Assembly (NCBI GenBank): GCA_958299035.1
Contig: CATQJL010000316.1
Span: forward strand, 48,295,585-48,359,584
Direction of reading: 5' to 3'
Source: Cylicocyclus nassatus
Taxonomy: Eukaryota > Nematoda > Chromadorea > Rhabditida > Strongylidae
Length of the DNA: 64,000 nt
Under the pieces are notes generated by a model that was given only the letters and a program-made list of their open reading frames with translations, was not told where the DNA came from and did not search any database. The position numbers were made by a program, and so were the translations under genes. This document shows, in pieces, positions 1-11,034 of the stretch. Every line of letters begins with the position of its first letter. The stretch's first letter is position 1.

Positions 1-334
1 TCAGCTCAGTTCGGCGAGATGCATCTTCTGATGTATAGAAGTGCCGATGTGGATACGGTAGGTGGTCAGCTTCCATAGATTTTCGCCCACGGTAGGTTAC
101 TCAGCGAGCAATGAATAAGCACACTAAGTGACCTATTGCAAGAAAGTCGGAAAAAATTCATCTACCGTATTCAAGGAAGCTTCTCTATATCAGAAGATGT
201 GAATCATCGAGGTGAGTCGAACAGTGTCCCTTATATTCAGTATTCAGCCATTTTGAATCGGTATGGTAAGCGGATTTCCTCGAACTCGTGGAGCTCGGTG
301 ACTTTTTGTCGAATTACGAGAGGTCATGTATTTA

Positions 335-1155
335 ATGGGTCCGAAAGTTCGTGCAGTTTTTAGACCTATACTGAAATCATTCAAAATATAGACAAACGCT
401 TCAAAAAGTGTTCGATGTAGAATTTCGTCCTCTTTCCAGCAGCAATGTTATGTTCAGATTCCTTTGATGTTAGCTTGGAAAATCGTCAGGATCTTCAACC
501 CATGGTTTTTGCCCACCCTAACTTTTGCTTTTTTTTAATTTTCGCTCAAGAATTTCGGAAATGCTTTTAACAGTTAGATAGAGTAAATTGCAATGTATTA
601 CAATTTTTTTGCATCAATAGCTGGTTTTTCAAACTTTCTAAAATTATCATTATGATGCTATCATATTTTACTGTTGTTTGCTCCAAACCTCTAGGACATC
701 AGACGGCAAACAGAGCTGGGGGTCATGCAACTTCTATCTTTCTGATGGTTCTTCTTCTTTATTCGTAAAGGCCTCGAGAACAAAACTGCCATAATTCAAA
801 TTTTTGAATGCGTCTCGGAACGAAAACTCCAATAATCAAACAAGACAATGGAAGGTCATCTGTTTGTTGAAATTAGTGATTTTGTTTACTTTATCCAACT
901 GTACATACTAAAGCTTTTCAAAACTCCGAAACGAAAATTTAAAAAAGTAGCTAAAGCTACGGTATGTAAAATGCAGGTAAAAAGCATGGGTTTTAGATTG
1001 CGACGATTGTTCGCGAAGGGATCCTGAAAAAAAACATCGCTGCTGAAAAAGGAAAGAAGTTTTGTATAGAACACTTCCTAGAGTGTTGTCCATCGTGATT
1101 TCTGAATGGTTTGAGGATAGATCTAAAAAACGGCACGAACTTTCGGACCCACCTA
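335..1155. mobile_element. Mariner-like foldback MITE (non-autonomous)
   Basis: The left end, reading GGGTCCGAAAGTTCGTGC near 337, is repeated in inverted orientation at about 1130-1150. The arms continue inward with divergence for roughly 150 bp on each side. The right end reads TTAGGTGGGTCCG on the opposite strand, matching the TTAGG ends of the mariner-type elements at 14.2 and 20.9 kb, and parts of the arms resemble theirs. No transposase ORF is present. Boundaries are good to a few bases; an exact target duplication was not resolved. Confidence 0.65.
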
Positions 1156-3113
1156 ATATTTGCGTAATTCTATCGTTATCACTAATGATCCTGCACTTGA
1201 GGGTAGAGACCTCAAACTCAAAACTACGATATATTCAACAGCTTGCGAACAGCTTATCCGCAATTCCAAGCATTTCCTTCGACGAGTTTCTAGACAGGGC
1301 ATATATTTCCTTGCGACAACTCCGCAAAGAATTGTCTGCTTTTTTAATATTTCCTTAGGAAAAAAGTGTATTGTGACAATGAAAGCAGTTGACAGATAAA
1401 AATAAGGTTAGGCTACTCAATAACACTTTGCCAAGCTCTCATTTGATCCTTCCATGATCTGCTTGCAATCATTGTGATTACTGCGTTGCTAAGCGAAGGA
1501 TGTGATTCTTGTTCTTCAAACCAATGCAATAGTCAAAGGACACCTTTGTATCTTACGGGTTCCAACATCTGAACTGTAATTGCTGCAAGTGAGACAAACT
1601 CGTAAAAGCAATCGTCCACATACAATGATGCGTTCGCCTCAGATTGCAAATGCGATTGTTTATCATTCATATTTATACATTAAGAGTGAAGACAATAAGC
1701 TTTGCGGATGGAGAGCAGTACTTACAAGCTATACAGCTATACAATGTGGTGTAAAGAAATGACAATCACTGAAACTTTGTGCTTGAATTTTGATCCAATT
1801 AACATACTAGCCGCGCAACATTAGTTGAGCAACGCCAATTACTGTTCTATTCCCAAGAGACAAGTTATGATTTCAGAGTCTGTCAACGCCATGCTATCTA
1901 CTTAGAGCTGCAATAAAATGTGCTAGGAGCTTTTTAGAGTCAGTTCCGATAGGCGCGAATTTTTCATCTCTTTTATTCCCTCCAAAAGCAACCGATATGC
2001 GGTGCCACAGCCAACAAGCTGAAAATCAAGGAAAAGTTGTAATGGGTTCGAGGAAGATCACGGAAGTTTAAGGAACTCTTTCTCGCTTTGGTTTTCTATG
2101 ATACAATCGTTCCCTTCCGCCTCCGACGCTGAAGCAATGGTCTAATCTTCTAAAGATCCGATGAATCCGGCTGCAAACTCCGATGAATGACAAGTTTCCA
2201 TATCCTTTACTAAAGTAAGATTTCATCAAACTTCTGGGCCTAATATCTCTAAAATGGTGGCAGAAACCTAGTGCAATTGCTTGGAAGCTTATAAACAAAA
2301 TTGCAATCTCGTGTTCGTGCAGCATTTCATGCTCTTCAAAGATTACATCTTTGTAACATCCAGGGCATTCCGTATACATATATACCAATGTTCATACGAA
2401 AGACGACAGGCGGGGAAAACAAGGACTTCAGAAAACGCCTTTGTGCAGACCCGGATTGACTCAGCGCCTCGCTCCTTTCTAATTGTAAGATGTATGTAAA
2501 GTAAGCTATTTCATTTTTCTTACATAAGTCTGACTAGGATTACACTCGGATTGACATGATGATGTCTGCGTTCGTTTATGTTTCTTGTTCATTCCACTGT
2601 ATTACTAACTTCTCGATGTTATTTTTGTTATGGATTGCCTTGAGCGTACAAATGAAAATGAAAATGAAAGTAATTTTTGTGGTTTAACAAAATCTCTTGT
2701 TGAATATGACTGCATAAGTGGCTAGATTACCACCAAACCGAGTCGTTTTCACATCTCGCACTTGCTAGAAGGGAAAATGAGTTTTGCAGTTGAATAGACA
2801 TTTACTCAAAAAGATTGTACTGCTTCGGTCAACTGACAACTTTCTGCACTTAATAGATCTTCGCTATCTGTTCTAACAAACTCGGATCTGGCTTTATCGT
2901 AACCTCAAACAATACTTTCTATCAATGTACCTCTCGTTCGAGCAAACTGCAAAAATGAAGTCCTAGTTAGACACTATTCCAATCTTCTATATCCTTACAG
3001 TGCAATGTAAAGGTCAGTGTAAGATCACCAAAGACCTATTTATACGTGCATAATCTAATCTAATTAAAAACGTAAACGTCAGCGCTAGTGGAGCGCTTTT
3101 GCTTTGCGACGTT
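1156..3113. other. Intergenic stretch, no gene recognised
   Basis: AT-rich sequence with only short, unconvincing open frames. The longest (2068-2388, minus) has no recognisable domain. This is the region downstream of the last operon gene; I saw no clear poly(A) signal, repeat or RNA gene. Confidence 0.5.
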
Positions 3114-3806
3114 TTAGCGGTAGGTTCCATATTTTTTGCCGTGATTTCCCCAGTACTCTGGATCAGGAGCAGAATCTGGAGGAATTCCGAGTTCTTCGTC
3201 AGAAAACTCATGGAGATAAGGCATGTACCAATGTCCCTAAATTAACGAAGGCTGAGTTGAAGACTGCAACATGATTGTGAACTTACAAGAATATGTCCAG
3301 AATGGTAATACATATGATAGGTAACCCATCCGCAAAGCAAAGCGGAGATAAAGTAGGTAACGCATCGATCAGTATATGTGGTACCCATTGTAGGAGTGCG
3401 ATAGAAGAAACTAAACGTAGAAGAAGTATTACACGTTTGATGGACGTCAGTATGGAATTTATGCAGATCGTTCGACAGAAAGCAACATACTCTGGAATAA
3501 GCTTGTCCCCTTTCTCGGGAGAACCCCTATATACACCATCCCACGTGTGCAGCTCAGGATTCTCCTGAGCTCCCATTTTGCCTCCAACTGGCACATTAGG
3601 TCCTAAAGCATCTCGCCCCCACGCAAAGCGATGCCTGAAATCATTAATTAAATCAAAAGGATAGAGTGAAACTAGTGTTTGAAGACTTGGAAGTAGAAAG
3701 AGAACAATTAAATTTACCTCACTGGACCAAGAGAAGAACTGGCTCCTATAGCTCCCCTGGCGCGTAGCTGTCGAGCTGCCGTCAATGCCAGGTTCCGGCT
3801 CAACAT
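3114..3806 (-). CDS. NDUFB2: NDUFB2-like complex I accessory subunit (AGGG subunit)
   Basis: Four exons on the minus strand: 3806-3718, 3634-3491, 3410-3287 and 3236-3114, all with GT/AG junctions and matching phases. The N-terminus (MLSRNLALTAARQLRARG) is rich in Arg, Leu and Ala and lacks acids, like a mitochondrial presequence. A single membrane segment (FISALLCGWVTYHMYY) is followed by a His/Gly turn and the C-terminal signature DEELGIPPD, which I recognise from NDUFB2 of NADH:ubiquinone oxidoreductase. The protein would sit in the membrane arm of mitochondrial complex I. It is longer than human NDUFB2 because of an N-terminal insert and a short C-terminal extension. The start is the first ATG after an acceptor-like TTTTTTTAG at 3832-3833. 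It lies 200 bp downstream of RPF1 on the same strand, as in a nematode operon. Confidence 0.85.
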
Positions 3807-3831
3807 TTTGAGGTCTTACTCCAAGGTGCAA

Positions 3832-3840
3832 CTAAAAAAA
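3832..3840 (-). promoter_or_regulatory. Candidate trans-splice acceptor for NDUFB2
   Basis: On the minus strand a pyrimidine run ends in TAG at 3833-3832, 25 nt before the NDUFB2 ATG. No upstream coding exon joins here, so it is best read as a spliced-leader acceptor for a downstream operon gene. This is inferred from position only. Confidence 0.5.
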
Positions 3841-4006
3841 GCGATACCAAGAAAAAACCATTCAAAGCATTCCTGCGATACTCTACGAGAAATTACCACA
3901 AAAACAATTAGATTGAAGATGTTATATATTTATCCATTTTGTACACAGTGTCTCATATTTCAACTCTTAACAACTCAACAACAACAGCAGGATAACAACG
4001 ATAAGT

Positions 4007-6584
4007 TTACAAGAAGAATCTTCGTCGTGATGTTTCCATTTCATGACGCTGAAACAAACTTATATTGGCGGAAACCGCTCGGATAAAAGCTTGGATACAT
4101 ACCTTTAGTACCCATTCAAACTCTCCCCATTTGGTATCGAAGGTTCCTTTTTGCAACCATTTCAACCGCAACGTGAAACGTGGACCCAATTCTACTAGAG
4201 CAGCTTTCTGTCCCTCTTTCTTGAACTCATATCTGGAATACACACGGGCTCTCATTATATTAACTTCAAACAGTAGGATAACGCACCGATGATGTCGGAA
4301 AAAGACGTAGTCTCTTTGATTGTGAAAAGTTACCACTCGTCGCCCAGTAAACTTAGGATCATGCGGGAACAAGCAGGCAAACATCCTTGCAGTGCTGCAA
4401 CAAATATCATCTTCATAATTGTCACGAGAACTTTGACCAGCTTACGTGTGGCCTAAACGCGTGTTGAAATTGTTAAGGATGATCTCAGGATAGTGAGAGG
4501 TTGTTTCAGCAGTTCGCTAAAAACTAGTTCGTTTTTTGTACAGAAGTATATACGAGCATGTAAACTTCTCGTCAGAAAGTTCTGGAGAGCGCTTACCGGG
4601 ATGTCCTTTGTGAATCTCAAACTATTGATTTTGAAGTAGGCTGTTGGCCCCTCCGGAAGATGGCAAAAAATAATTCCATCTAGAAAATTAATACATCAGC
4701 GTAAAAACAAGGTGTGCAAGGTACGTACTCGGCCTCTTATGATCCTCGTGCACAACAATGAGATCAGTATAAGAACGCGCAATGGACTGCTTCACCACCT
4801 TCTTCAACGGGACACCCTTGCGCGAGAAAATTTCTGCGTTGGGAATACACTTTTGCAACTCAAAACAGAACTTCCACGTAGTCTGAAATCAACAATCAAC
4901 AATAGGAGAAAAAAGCATATTATGTAATTTGACAAGTAAAAAAGTTACCTTCTTTGCGAAAGGCGACATCGTGATAAGAACTTTGGGTGTTGTTTCTCGA
5001 TTGAAATACGATGCAAATTCGTCATGAGCCTCGTCATGTTCGACCTAATAAACAATCACAACCTATCAATGGGCGGAAGAAGAGAGTTTGAAAATGACTG
5101 ATTAACTACAGTCAGGCCTAAGCCACTTATTCTTGCTGAATAAAATGAATTTTCAAACATTTCGAAGGCATAGATACTTTACAAAAAAATTCTAAGGGCA
5201 ATAATCATACATATGCGAAAGATCAAGAAATATCAGAAAAGTTCAAGGGCTGACGCCACATCCGTTTCCACCCAAAAGATATCTGTGACTTTTCTGAAGA
5301 AAAGTTTGCGCAAATCTCATCAGATGTTACATGACAAGCAAAGAAACTGTACACTAGATTTCAGACAATCACCTCTTCGTCGTCATCCTGTACCATTGTC
5401 ACATCATACTCTCTCGTGCTCTCAATAGTTTTCGGCACTTCTTTCGGAGGGGCAGCATCACCAAGCGTTTCTCGGAGTTTTTCACGCTCAGCTTGACGAG
5501 CGCGCTTGTTCTGCATAAATTATCCATCAGAGTGAAAAAGAGGATACCGGAAACAGTAATCAATGCGCAAACCTTTTTCAAAGCTTTTCGAAGGGCAACC
5601 CCTCGTTCAGTTTTAGGAAGATGTCTGAACTCGTCTTTGGTGACAGTTGGGGTTTTCTTGACCTGAACGCAAAGCATCACATCATATTATGAAAGTTTGA
5701 GCGCAATGATCCTCCACTTGAGAATAAAGAATGAGTCATAACTAGCTGAATTTTTGAAACAAGCAATACAGAAGCACACTCGGGGAACAAGCGGCTTACT
5801 GACATACTCAGACAATCGACGGGACCCCTCCGCCGGACCCTCGGAAACTGCCAGAGTCGCGCCGGACCCAATTGAATAATGAGAGAAGGGCAAATGGGCG
5901 GTCCATCGCGGTGGCATCACTGGCAGGCAAATGGGAGGCTTCTCCGGCCCTGCTGCAAAGGTCCGCCATTTCTCCGGCGCGACTCTGCCAGATTTGACGG
6001 ACTCCGCGCCGCAGAAATCTGCGCGGCGCGTGTCCGCCAAATTTGGAAGAGCCGCGCCGGAGAAAATGGGAGGGGTCCGGAGCAGAAATGGGAGGCCTCC
6101 GGAGCAGAAAATGGGAGGGGTCCGGAGCAGAAATGGGAGGCCTCCGGAGCAGAAAATGGGGGGTATCCGGAGCAGAAGATGGGAGGCCTCCGGAGCAGAA
6201 AATGGGAGGGGTCGGAGCAGAAATGGGAGGCCTCCGGAGCAGAAAATGGGGGGTATCCGGAGCAGAAGATGGGAGGTCTCCGGAGCAGAAAATGGGGGGT
6301 ATCCGGAGCAGAAATGGGAGGTCTCCGCCGGAGAAATGGGAGGGCTCCGCCGGACAAATGGGAGACCCACCGCTGGGGATACGCCGCGACCCTGCCATTT
6401 CTCCGGCGGAGGGGTCCTATCCGCTGTCTGAGTAAAAACGAAAACAGTATGTATGCCAGTCTTACATTTCTATACAATTCACAAAGACTAGACAAACCTC
6501 CTCGTAATGCTTCACCAGTTCAGCAGTGTCCACATTGTTGTCTTCTTCTTCCTTGCATTCGAGTTTCTTCTTTTTCGCCGTCAT
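4007..6584 (-). CDS. RPF1: Ribosome production factor 1 (Brix domain, 60S biogenesis)
   Basis: Ten minus-strand exons at about 6584-6498, 5662-5573, 5510-5373, 5044-4949, 4882-4729, 4679-4597, 4516-4446, 4394-4288, 4232-4103 and 4048-4007, with compatible phases. The N-terminus is Lys/Glu-rich and charged, followed by the RPF1 linker ([15 protein letters not shown]) and the Brix domain: a segment containing [16 protein letters not shown] and [11 protein letters not shown], then [25 protein letters not shown] and [14 protein letters not shown]. The end has [18 protein letters not shown] and MExSRRRFFL, which closely track human RPF1. The protein is nucleolar and acts in large-subunit pre-rRNA processing. 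The first intron (about 835 bp) carries a TIR element with a minisatellite. It starts 111 bp after the stop of the upstream gene, with an acceptor-like site in between, indicating operon expression. Confidence 0.93.
5807..6432. mobile_element. TA-flanked TIR element in RPF1 intron 1
   Basis: The left end reads CTCAGACAATCGACGGGACC and the right end, in inverse, CTCAGACAGCGGATAGGACC. The inverted repeat continues through a CCTCCGCCGGA block, and both ends are bordered by TA (5805-5806 and 6433-6434), as for mariner-type insertion. The interior is filled by a G-rich minisatellite, so there is no transposase. The long open frames across it on both strands result from the repeat composition. Confidence 0.7.
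6054..6350. repeat. GGAGCAGAAATGGGAGG minisatellite
   Basis: Roughly a dozen tandem units of about 22-24 bp, each built from CCGGAGCAGAAATGGGAGG or a close variant. Units alternate between GGCCT, GGGGT and GGTAT endings, giving a higher-order pattern. It lies inside the TIR element in RPF1 intron 1. Confidence 0.9.
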
Positions 6585-6596
6585 ATTGATATACGC

Positions 6597-6606
6597 CTGC
6601 TAAGAT
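6597..6606 (-). promoter_or_regulatory. Candidate trans-splice acceptor for RPF1
   Basis: On the minus strand CTTAGCAG ends at 6597, 12 nt before the RPF1 ATG and about 98 nt after the upstream stop (6696). This is the spacing expected of downstream operon genes in nematodes. Inference from position and consensus. Confidence 0.55.
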
Positions 6607-6695
6607 GGCCATCAACTTCTTTAATCATGTCAACTTTTGACGATATATCGCGATAGAATGACCAGATCGATCTAATGCACGACTTGGTGAAACAT

Positions 6696-8119
6696 TTATA
6701 CCAGGAAACAACCAGAGTGGAAGCGTAAGTAAAGAAGACGATCACGAACAGGAAATGCAACAAGCCCAAATAGACAGAAAAACGTTGCAGCATGTAGGTA
6801 TAGGTCGGATTGCGCACCAAATAAGCTATATTCGAGGGGCTCAGCGCTAGTTTTTCTTCCATGTTTTTCCGATCCATTACAGTGCGCATATGAATGGAGA
6901 CCGGCTGAAATAATCATGTTACATAGATAGCACATCACACTTTTTCGACGCACATTCAGAACTGTAAGCCATTGAGAGTAGGAAAGTTGTCACCTCTTTT
7001 CGTGCGGCTGTCTTCTAGTTTGCGTTGAGGCAGACACTTGAGTAGCTCTCTCTTGTAAGTATATTATCCATCACACTCGCTTCCTAAACTTGACAACAGT
7101 AAGTTACAAGCTTCTAAAGAAGGGAAAAAACGACGGATTTCATGATATCAGAATGATGAACGGAACTCACCTTCAGTTTGACCATTGATTATTCTCTGTA
7201 TATTCACATGTAGGTCGTCATTTCCATCCCACAAATCACAATTCAAGTCGGAAAACCTCTTTTCGTTAGTGCTAGACAGATGACGTGGGAAATCCAAAGG
7301 ATTGCGCCAATCAACAAGAATCGTCAAAACTTCATCTACAGCAGACTGAAGTAAAGCCCACACATCATAGACAAATAGACAATGGACAAATGGCTTCTTG
7401 TGAATAGTCAACAACCTACCTTCAGAGATAACTTCACGGCGAAACAATCTTTATCCTCCTCATGTAATGCATAGCCAATCAAAGAAGTGAAGCTGTTTTC
7501 AAGTAATTTGAGCTGTGATACCGTCAGATCGAGCACATCACAGTACTCGCGATAAAGGCGAACAATATCACAGAGAGTCGAAGGCTGTAGCTTGTCACAG
7601 ATAAGCTAATCTCTATAGAATAGTAGAAAGTCACAAAGACTTACCTGTTCTTCCGATTCTCCAAAGACGTACCAATCGAAAGAGAACCCTTGTTGATATG
7701 CGCAATTCAAGGCAGGCGGTTCGGCTGGGAAACCCCTTCTTGCGTGCATAACGATCCAGTACTCATCGCACCTAGGAAAAACATGACTATGCATTTGTTC
7801 GTAGTAAAGACTCAAGCACGACAGCATGATAGCCACCTAACAAAGCTTCTATGGCTTCGGAGAAGGCACATATGAGACAATTTTCGCAAAATTTTCCCAA
7901 CTCATTCGACAAAAAGATGCAAGCATACCGTAATGCGAAATGAAGAGCAGGAGCAAAGGGATCAGACAAATCCAAATCTTCACGTGCAAGTGCTTCCACT
8001 TGCGAAAGCCAGTTCCATTCCCATTCTTCTAGATGTGTGACATAATCATCAGGTTTTGCAGCCTCGTGTTTTTCGATGAAGAAACCCCATACATCGTCAG
8101 ACATCGGTAGTCCAAACAT
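6696..8119 (-). CDS. Unrecognised operon protein with C-terminal hydrophobic segment
   Basis: Five minus-strand exons at about 8119-7929, 7771-7645, 7588-7420 (or from 7594), 7345-7171 and 6904-6696, with GT/AG junctions in phase. The start is the first ATG after an acceptor-like TTTGCAG ending at 8127. The product is about 290 residues: acidic and Trp-rich at the N-terminus (VWGFFIEKHEAA, EEWEWNWLSQVEAL), with a middle carrying HARRGFPAEPPALN and FDWYVFGESEEQ. Near the C-terminus is one hydrophobic segment (LHAATFFCLFGLVAFPV) followed by a short basic tail, like a tail-anchored or single-pass protein. I do not recognise the family and assign no function. It lies between RCL1 and RPF1 on the same strand with 182 and 111 bp gaps, so it is probably co-transcribed with ribosome-assembly genes. 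The last exon can also be read in another frame that ends at 6581; splice phase favours the frame given. Confidence 0.7.
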
Positions 8120-8126
8120 TTCTGAA

Positions 8127-8136
8127 CTGCAAATTA
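8127..8136 (-). promoter_or_regulatory. Candidate trans-splice acceptor for the second operon gene
   Basis: Minus-strand AATTTGCAG ends at 8127, only 7 nt before the ATG at 8119 and about 170 nt after the RCL1 stop. No coding exon lies immediately upstream, so a spliced leader would be added here. Confidence 0.55.
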
Positions 8137-8300
8137 CTGTACGGTAACTAGCAAGCACCAAGTGTATAAGAAAAGAGGAAGAAGCATCCTGATCGTAGGA
8201 ACATTTTCAAAAAGGTCGATATATTTATTTTGTACATTCATATAACAAGAACAAATCAACAAAGATTGGTAACAAAAGAGATAACGAAAATGCGAAGATG

Positions 8301-11034
8301 CTACAAAACTGTTTTGTTGAGATTGCTGAAGCCTATCCCCATAGCTGTAACCATTGCCTTCTGTTCGCTTCCTATCCGTAAAACATCTTCCTCTTCCTTC
8401 CCGTCTCCGGCCTTGAGCCTACTCCACTCATCTATTTTGAACTGCACTTCGAAAAAGCTCTTGAGATGTCGTAAGGTGTGAACACTATGAAAAAATGCTT
8501 TAGAACCTATAGTAACAAAATTCAGATTCAGACTTACCTATAAACGGTTAGCGGGCCAAAAAGAAATTTTGAAACATCTTTCTGTCCAAGAGCCATGAAT
8601 GCGCAAGCTAGCGTCTGTGCAGAGCTGTCTAGGCACCCTCCCTAGATATGGCAATGAGCTGGTGAAAGAATTCGTCAATAAAAGGACTTTTATTAACAAA
8701 TGTGGGGGGACAGAGTAATTTCTAGAGACTATAAATGTATTCCTGAAATTCACATATCAGCAGTAAATTACTTGCCGCTCACGAAATTTGATCTTGGAGG
8801 AAGCAATGCACTAACAAGCTCCGTCTTCACACTAACGCCATTGCGTGAAAAGGGCGTTAGTGTGAAGACGACACTAAGAGTCTCTTACTACTCTTACAAT
8901 ACTAAGAGTCTCTTCACACTCTATTGCTCACCGCGCGAGAACAATGATATATACTGAGAGTAGCCCTGCTTCCTTCCAATTGAATCAAGGATTTTTTTGC
9001 TAATCACTCCACGTCGCTCTCTCGCTCCCTCAGTCGTCCTTATACGATGAGGAAACCAAAGATTGGATGCACTATGGTTCTTCATTACACAGCAGGATAT
9101 AGGCCGAAAAATTCTATCAAAACACATACGAAAATAGCAGTGGCGTACCCAGGATTTGGCTCGGGGGCGGGGGGGGGGGGAGGAGGCAAAAAATTTTTTT
9201 CAAAATGAAGGTGCGTGGCGTCAGCCACGCCCCCGGAAATTTTTTTTATAAGGCTTATTTGTATTTTTAAAAAATTTAAAAAATTATTTTAACTGTTTAC
9301 CAAAATAAACAAGTCATTTGCACATTTTTATAGCTCATGTAAGTAACTTTCAAAAACTTCGCGACCCTCTGCGGGGGCGCGCCCCCCCCCCCTCGGTACG
9401 CCACTGGAAAATAGTAAGCTGGCCCGCCCGCAAATTGAATTTTGCGCGATCGTTCGAGTAAAAATTCCAAACTAGACGTTCGAAGGATTCATAACGTAAG
9501 CGAAAAAAAAATGAACGATGATTACAAATTACCCTGCAAATCTCTTCAAGTAAAGCAGATGCGGCGTTTGTCCCAACATCTTCCGGGACAATTGGGTCTC
9601 CAGCCTCTCCTTTTGGTTTGGAAATGGCTTCCCCATGATAAACAACTCCTTCAGTCGTCTCTGCCGTCAAAAATAACCCATATCCAGGCGAGCTAGAACA
9701 GCACTGTCTTGAGTTGATACATATGGAAAATGCTTCCAAGACTACTAACTTTCCTCCCGCGTCTCCCTTACGTTGATCGACAGTGATGTATACATCAGAA
9801 ATGTAGCCATGAAGCATCTTCTTTGCTGCATCGATCATACGGTATGCGAGGGACGGAGTTACCTTCGTTACATAAGCTTGACCGCGAATCTTGCAAATCT
9901 TGCCGGATTTAGGGCGCTACAAATAATGTTGGTTCAGAGCGAAACAATCAGAGACTTAAATACCTGTACGGGCCGCAAGGTTTTCACAATAGGCGCGGAA
10001 AATAATATGCAGCCACCACCTGCCGGCTTCAACCCCCGTGCACTTATCTGTTTAACAACGAATAACAGTGTAAAAGAAGGGCATTATCAAGCCTACCTTC
10101 AACTCTAGTTTTTCGTCATTAAGGACAAACTTATTGTAAACAGTAAGCCACGTAGACTTTATCGCATCAACAGAGATCTCATTCGATGCATTCGTCACTC
10201 CTTAAATGATGAAATGATGCTCAGCTACACGACCAAAAAAGTATAATTAGCGAAGCCGACGCGCACCTTTCAACTTCAACGTCATTGCGTTCTTACAAAA
10301 CGGTGAGATAATGATCATGGGCTCTAGGAAATACGACAAACACCGATCGGAGCCACAGTCCATAGTCAGCACTCCTCCAATGATAATACCAGGACGAAAA
10401 CGTACTTCCGTACCTGTAAAAAATCTCTAATTCCATATATGAGTCAATGTAAATGTGAGAAATTTTGGACGTCACCAGGGAGCACCGTTTACACAAATAG
10501 GTAATCAAAAATGGAATAAAAAATTCCAATTTACCCTAATTTCACGAGTACAAGAGGCACCTTTTTCATTTTTTCAAGCAAGCAGCTCGACCGCACCACT
10601 GTGCTTTGCAATGGTTTCTCTCCCTACAATTTTTAGGTAAAAAGCCGCATGGTAGAGGGTTCCTTAATCGCAAAGATTTCTGGTATGCTCAGGCTAGTCG
10701 AGTTTGGGAAAAAAGCAGGTTTATCTCTACACGTGAAATTAGGGTAAGCTTACTTATTAGTTGGAACCAAAAACCTACCAGTACTATTTATCTCAACTCT
10801 TGTTCCATTTGTTATCCTCTCCAAAAGTGAAAGAAGCTTTGCCTCAAAATCTAAAAAAGATGAAATGTATACTAGCAACAAGTAACAGAAATTTGCCAAA
10901 CCTTTTATCCCAGGCGCATCATCATCTTTCCTAATGTTCTGAATAGTTACGGGTCGACCACTCAATACAGAAAAGGTCAGCCGTTGTCGGAAGAAGTTGC
11001 ACCCTTCAAAAATGAGCTCCTCCCCTCCCATCAC
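8301..11034 (-). CDS. RCL1: RNA 3'-terminal phosphate cyclase-like protein (18S rRNA processing)
   Basis: Nine minus-strand exons at about 11034-10902, 10850-10779, 10413-10267, 10200-10097, 10047-9964, 9916-9750, 9692-9533, 8641-8538 and 8484-8301. The family is recognised by FEGCNFFRQRLTFSVLSGRP at the N-terminus, ERITNGTRVEIN, FRPGIIIGG, ARGLKPAGGG, the SPGYGLFLTAETTEG block, PEDVGTNAASALLEEI, the next exon's CLDSSAQTLACAFMALGQKD, and an ending of MGIGFSNLNKTVL. The order and length match eukaryotic Rcl1, the non-cyclase paralogue in the SSU processome that acts with Bms1 in early pre-rRNA cleavage in the nucleolus. Codon 1 or 2 of the initial ATG-ATG could be the start. Intron 8 (about 890 bp) holds an hAT MITE and an 18-bp hairpin. 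It would be the first gene of the putative operon. Confidence 0.93.
8822..8870. repeat. Perfect 18-bp hairpin in RCL1 intron
   Basis: CGTCTTCACACTAACGCC at 8822-8839 is exactly inverted at 8853-8870 with a 13-nt loop. Just downstream, TAAGAGTCTCTT occurs twice (about 8873 and 8902). It could be a small transposon remnant or an RNA hairpin in the intron; nothing selects between these. Confidence 0.7.
9138..9406. mobile_element. hAT-like MITE, copy 1 (CAGTGGCGTACC ends)
   Basis: The element starts CAGTGGCGTACC and ends with the inverse GGTACGCCACTG. It is flanked by a perfect 8-bp duplication GAAAATAG (9130-9137 and 9407-9414), diagnostic of hAT-type insertion. Subterminal runs of G on the left and C on the right are complementary, and an internal GGCGT..CACGCCCCC block forms a further hairpin. 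It is 269 bp with no coding capacity and lies inside RCL1 intron 8. A second copy is at 13,651. Confidence 0.92.

Noticed and set aside
2068..2388. 106-codon minus frame downstream of the operon
   Set aside because: No domain, no supporting splice sites or start context; left as intergenic.
3283..3831. 182-codon minus frame through the NDUFB2 locus
   Set aside because: It runs through introns and uses the wrong frame in two exons; the spliced model gives the NDUFB2 signature.
5687..6589. Several 130-236-codon frames on both strands across the RPF1 intron
   Set aside because: They exist only because the G-rich minisatellite lacks stops in several frames; RPF1 exons on either side splice over the region.
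6581..6889. 102-codon minus frame ending at 6581 with a hydrophobic stretch, overlapping the RPF1 ATG
   Set aside because: Splice phase from the preceding exon selects another frame that stops at 6696; this frame is a shadow of that exon.
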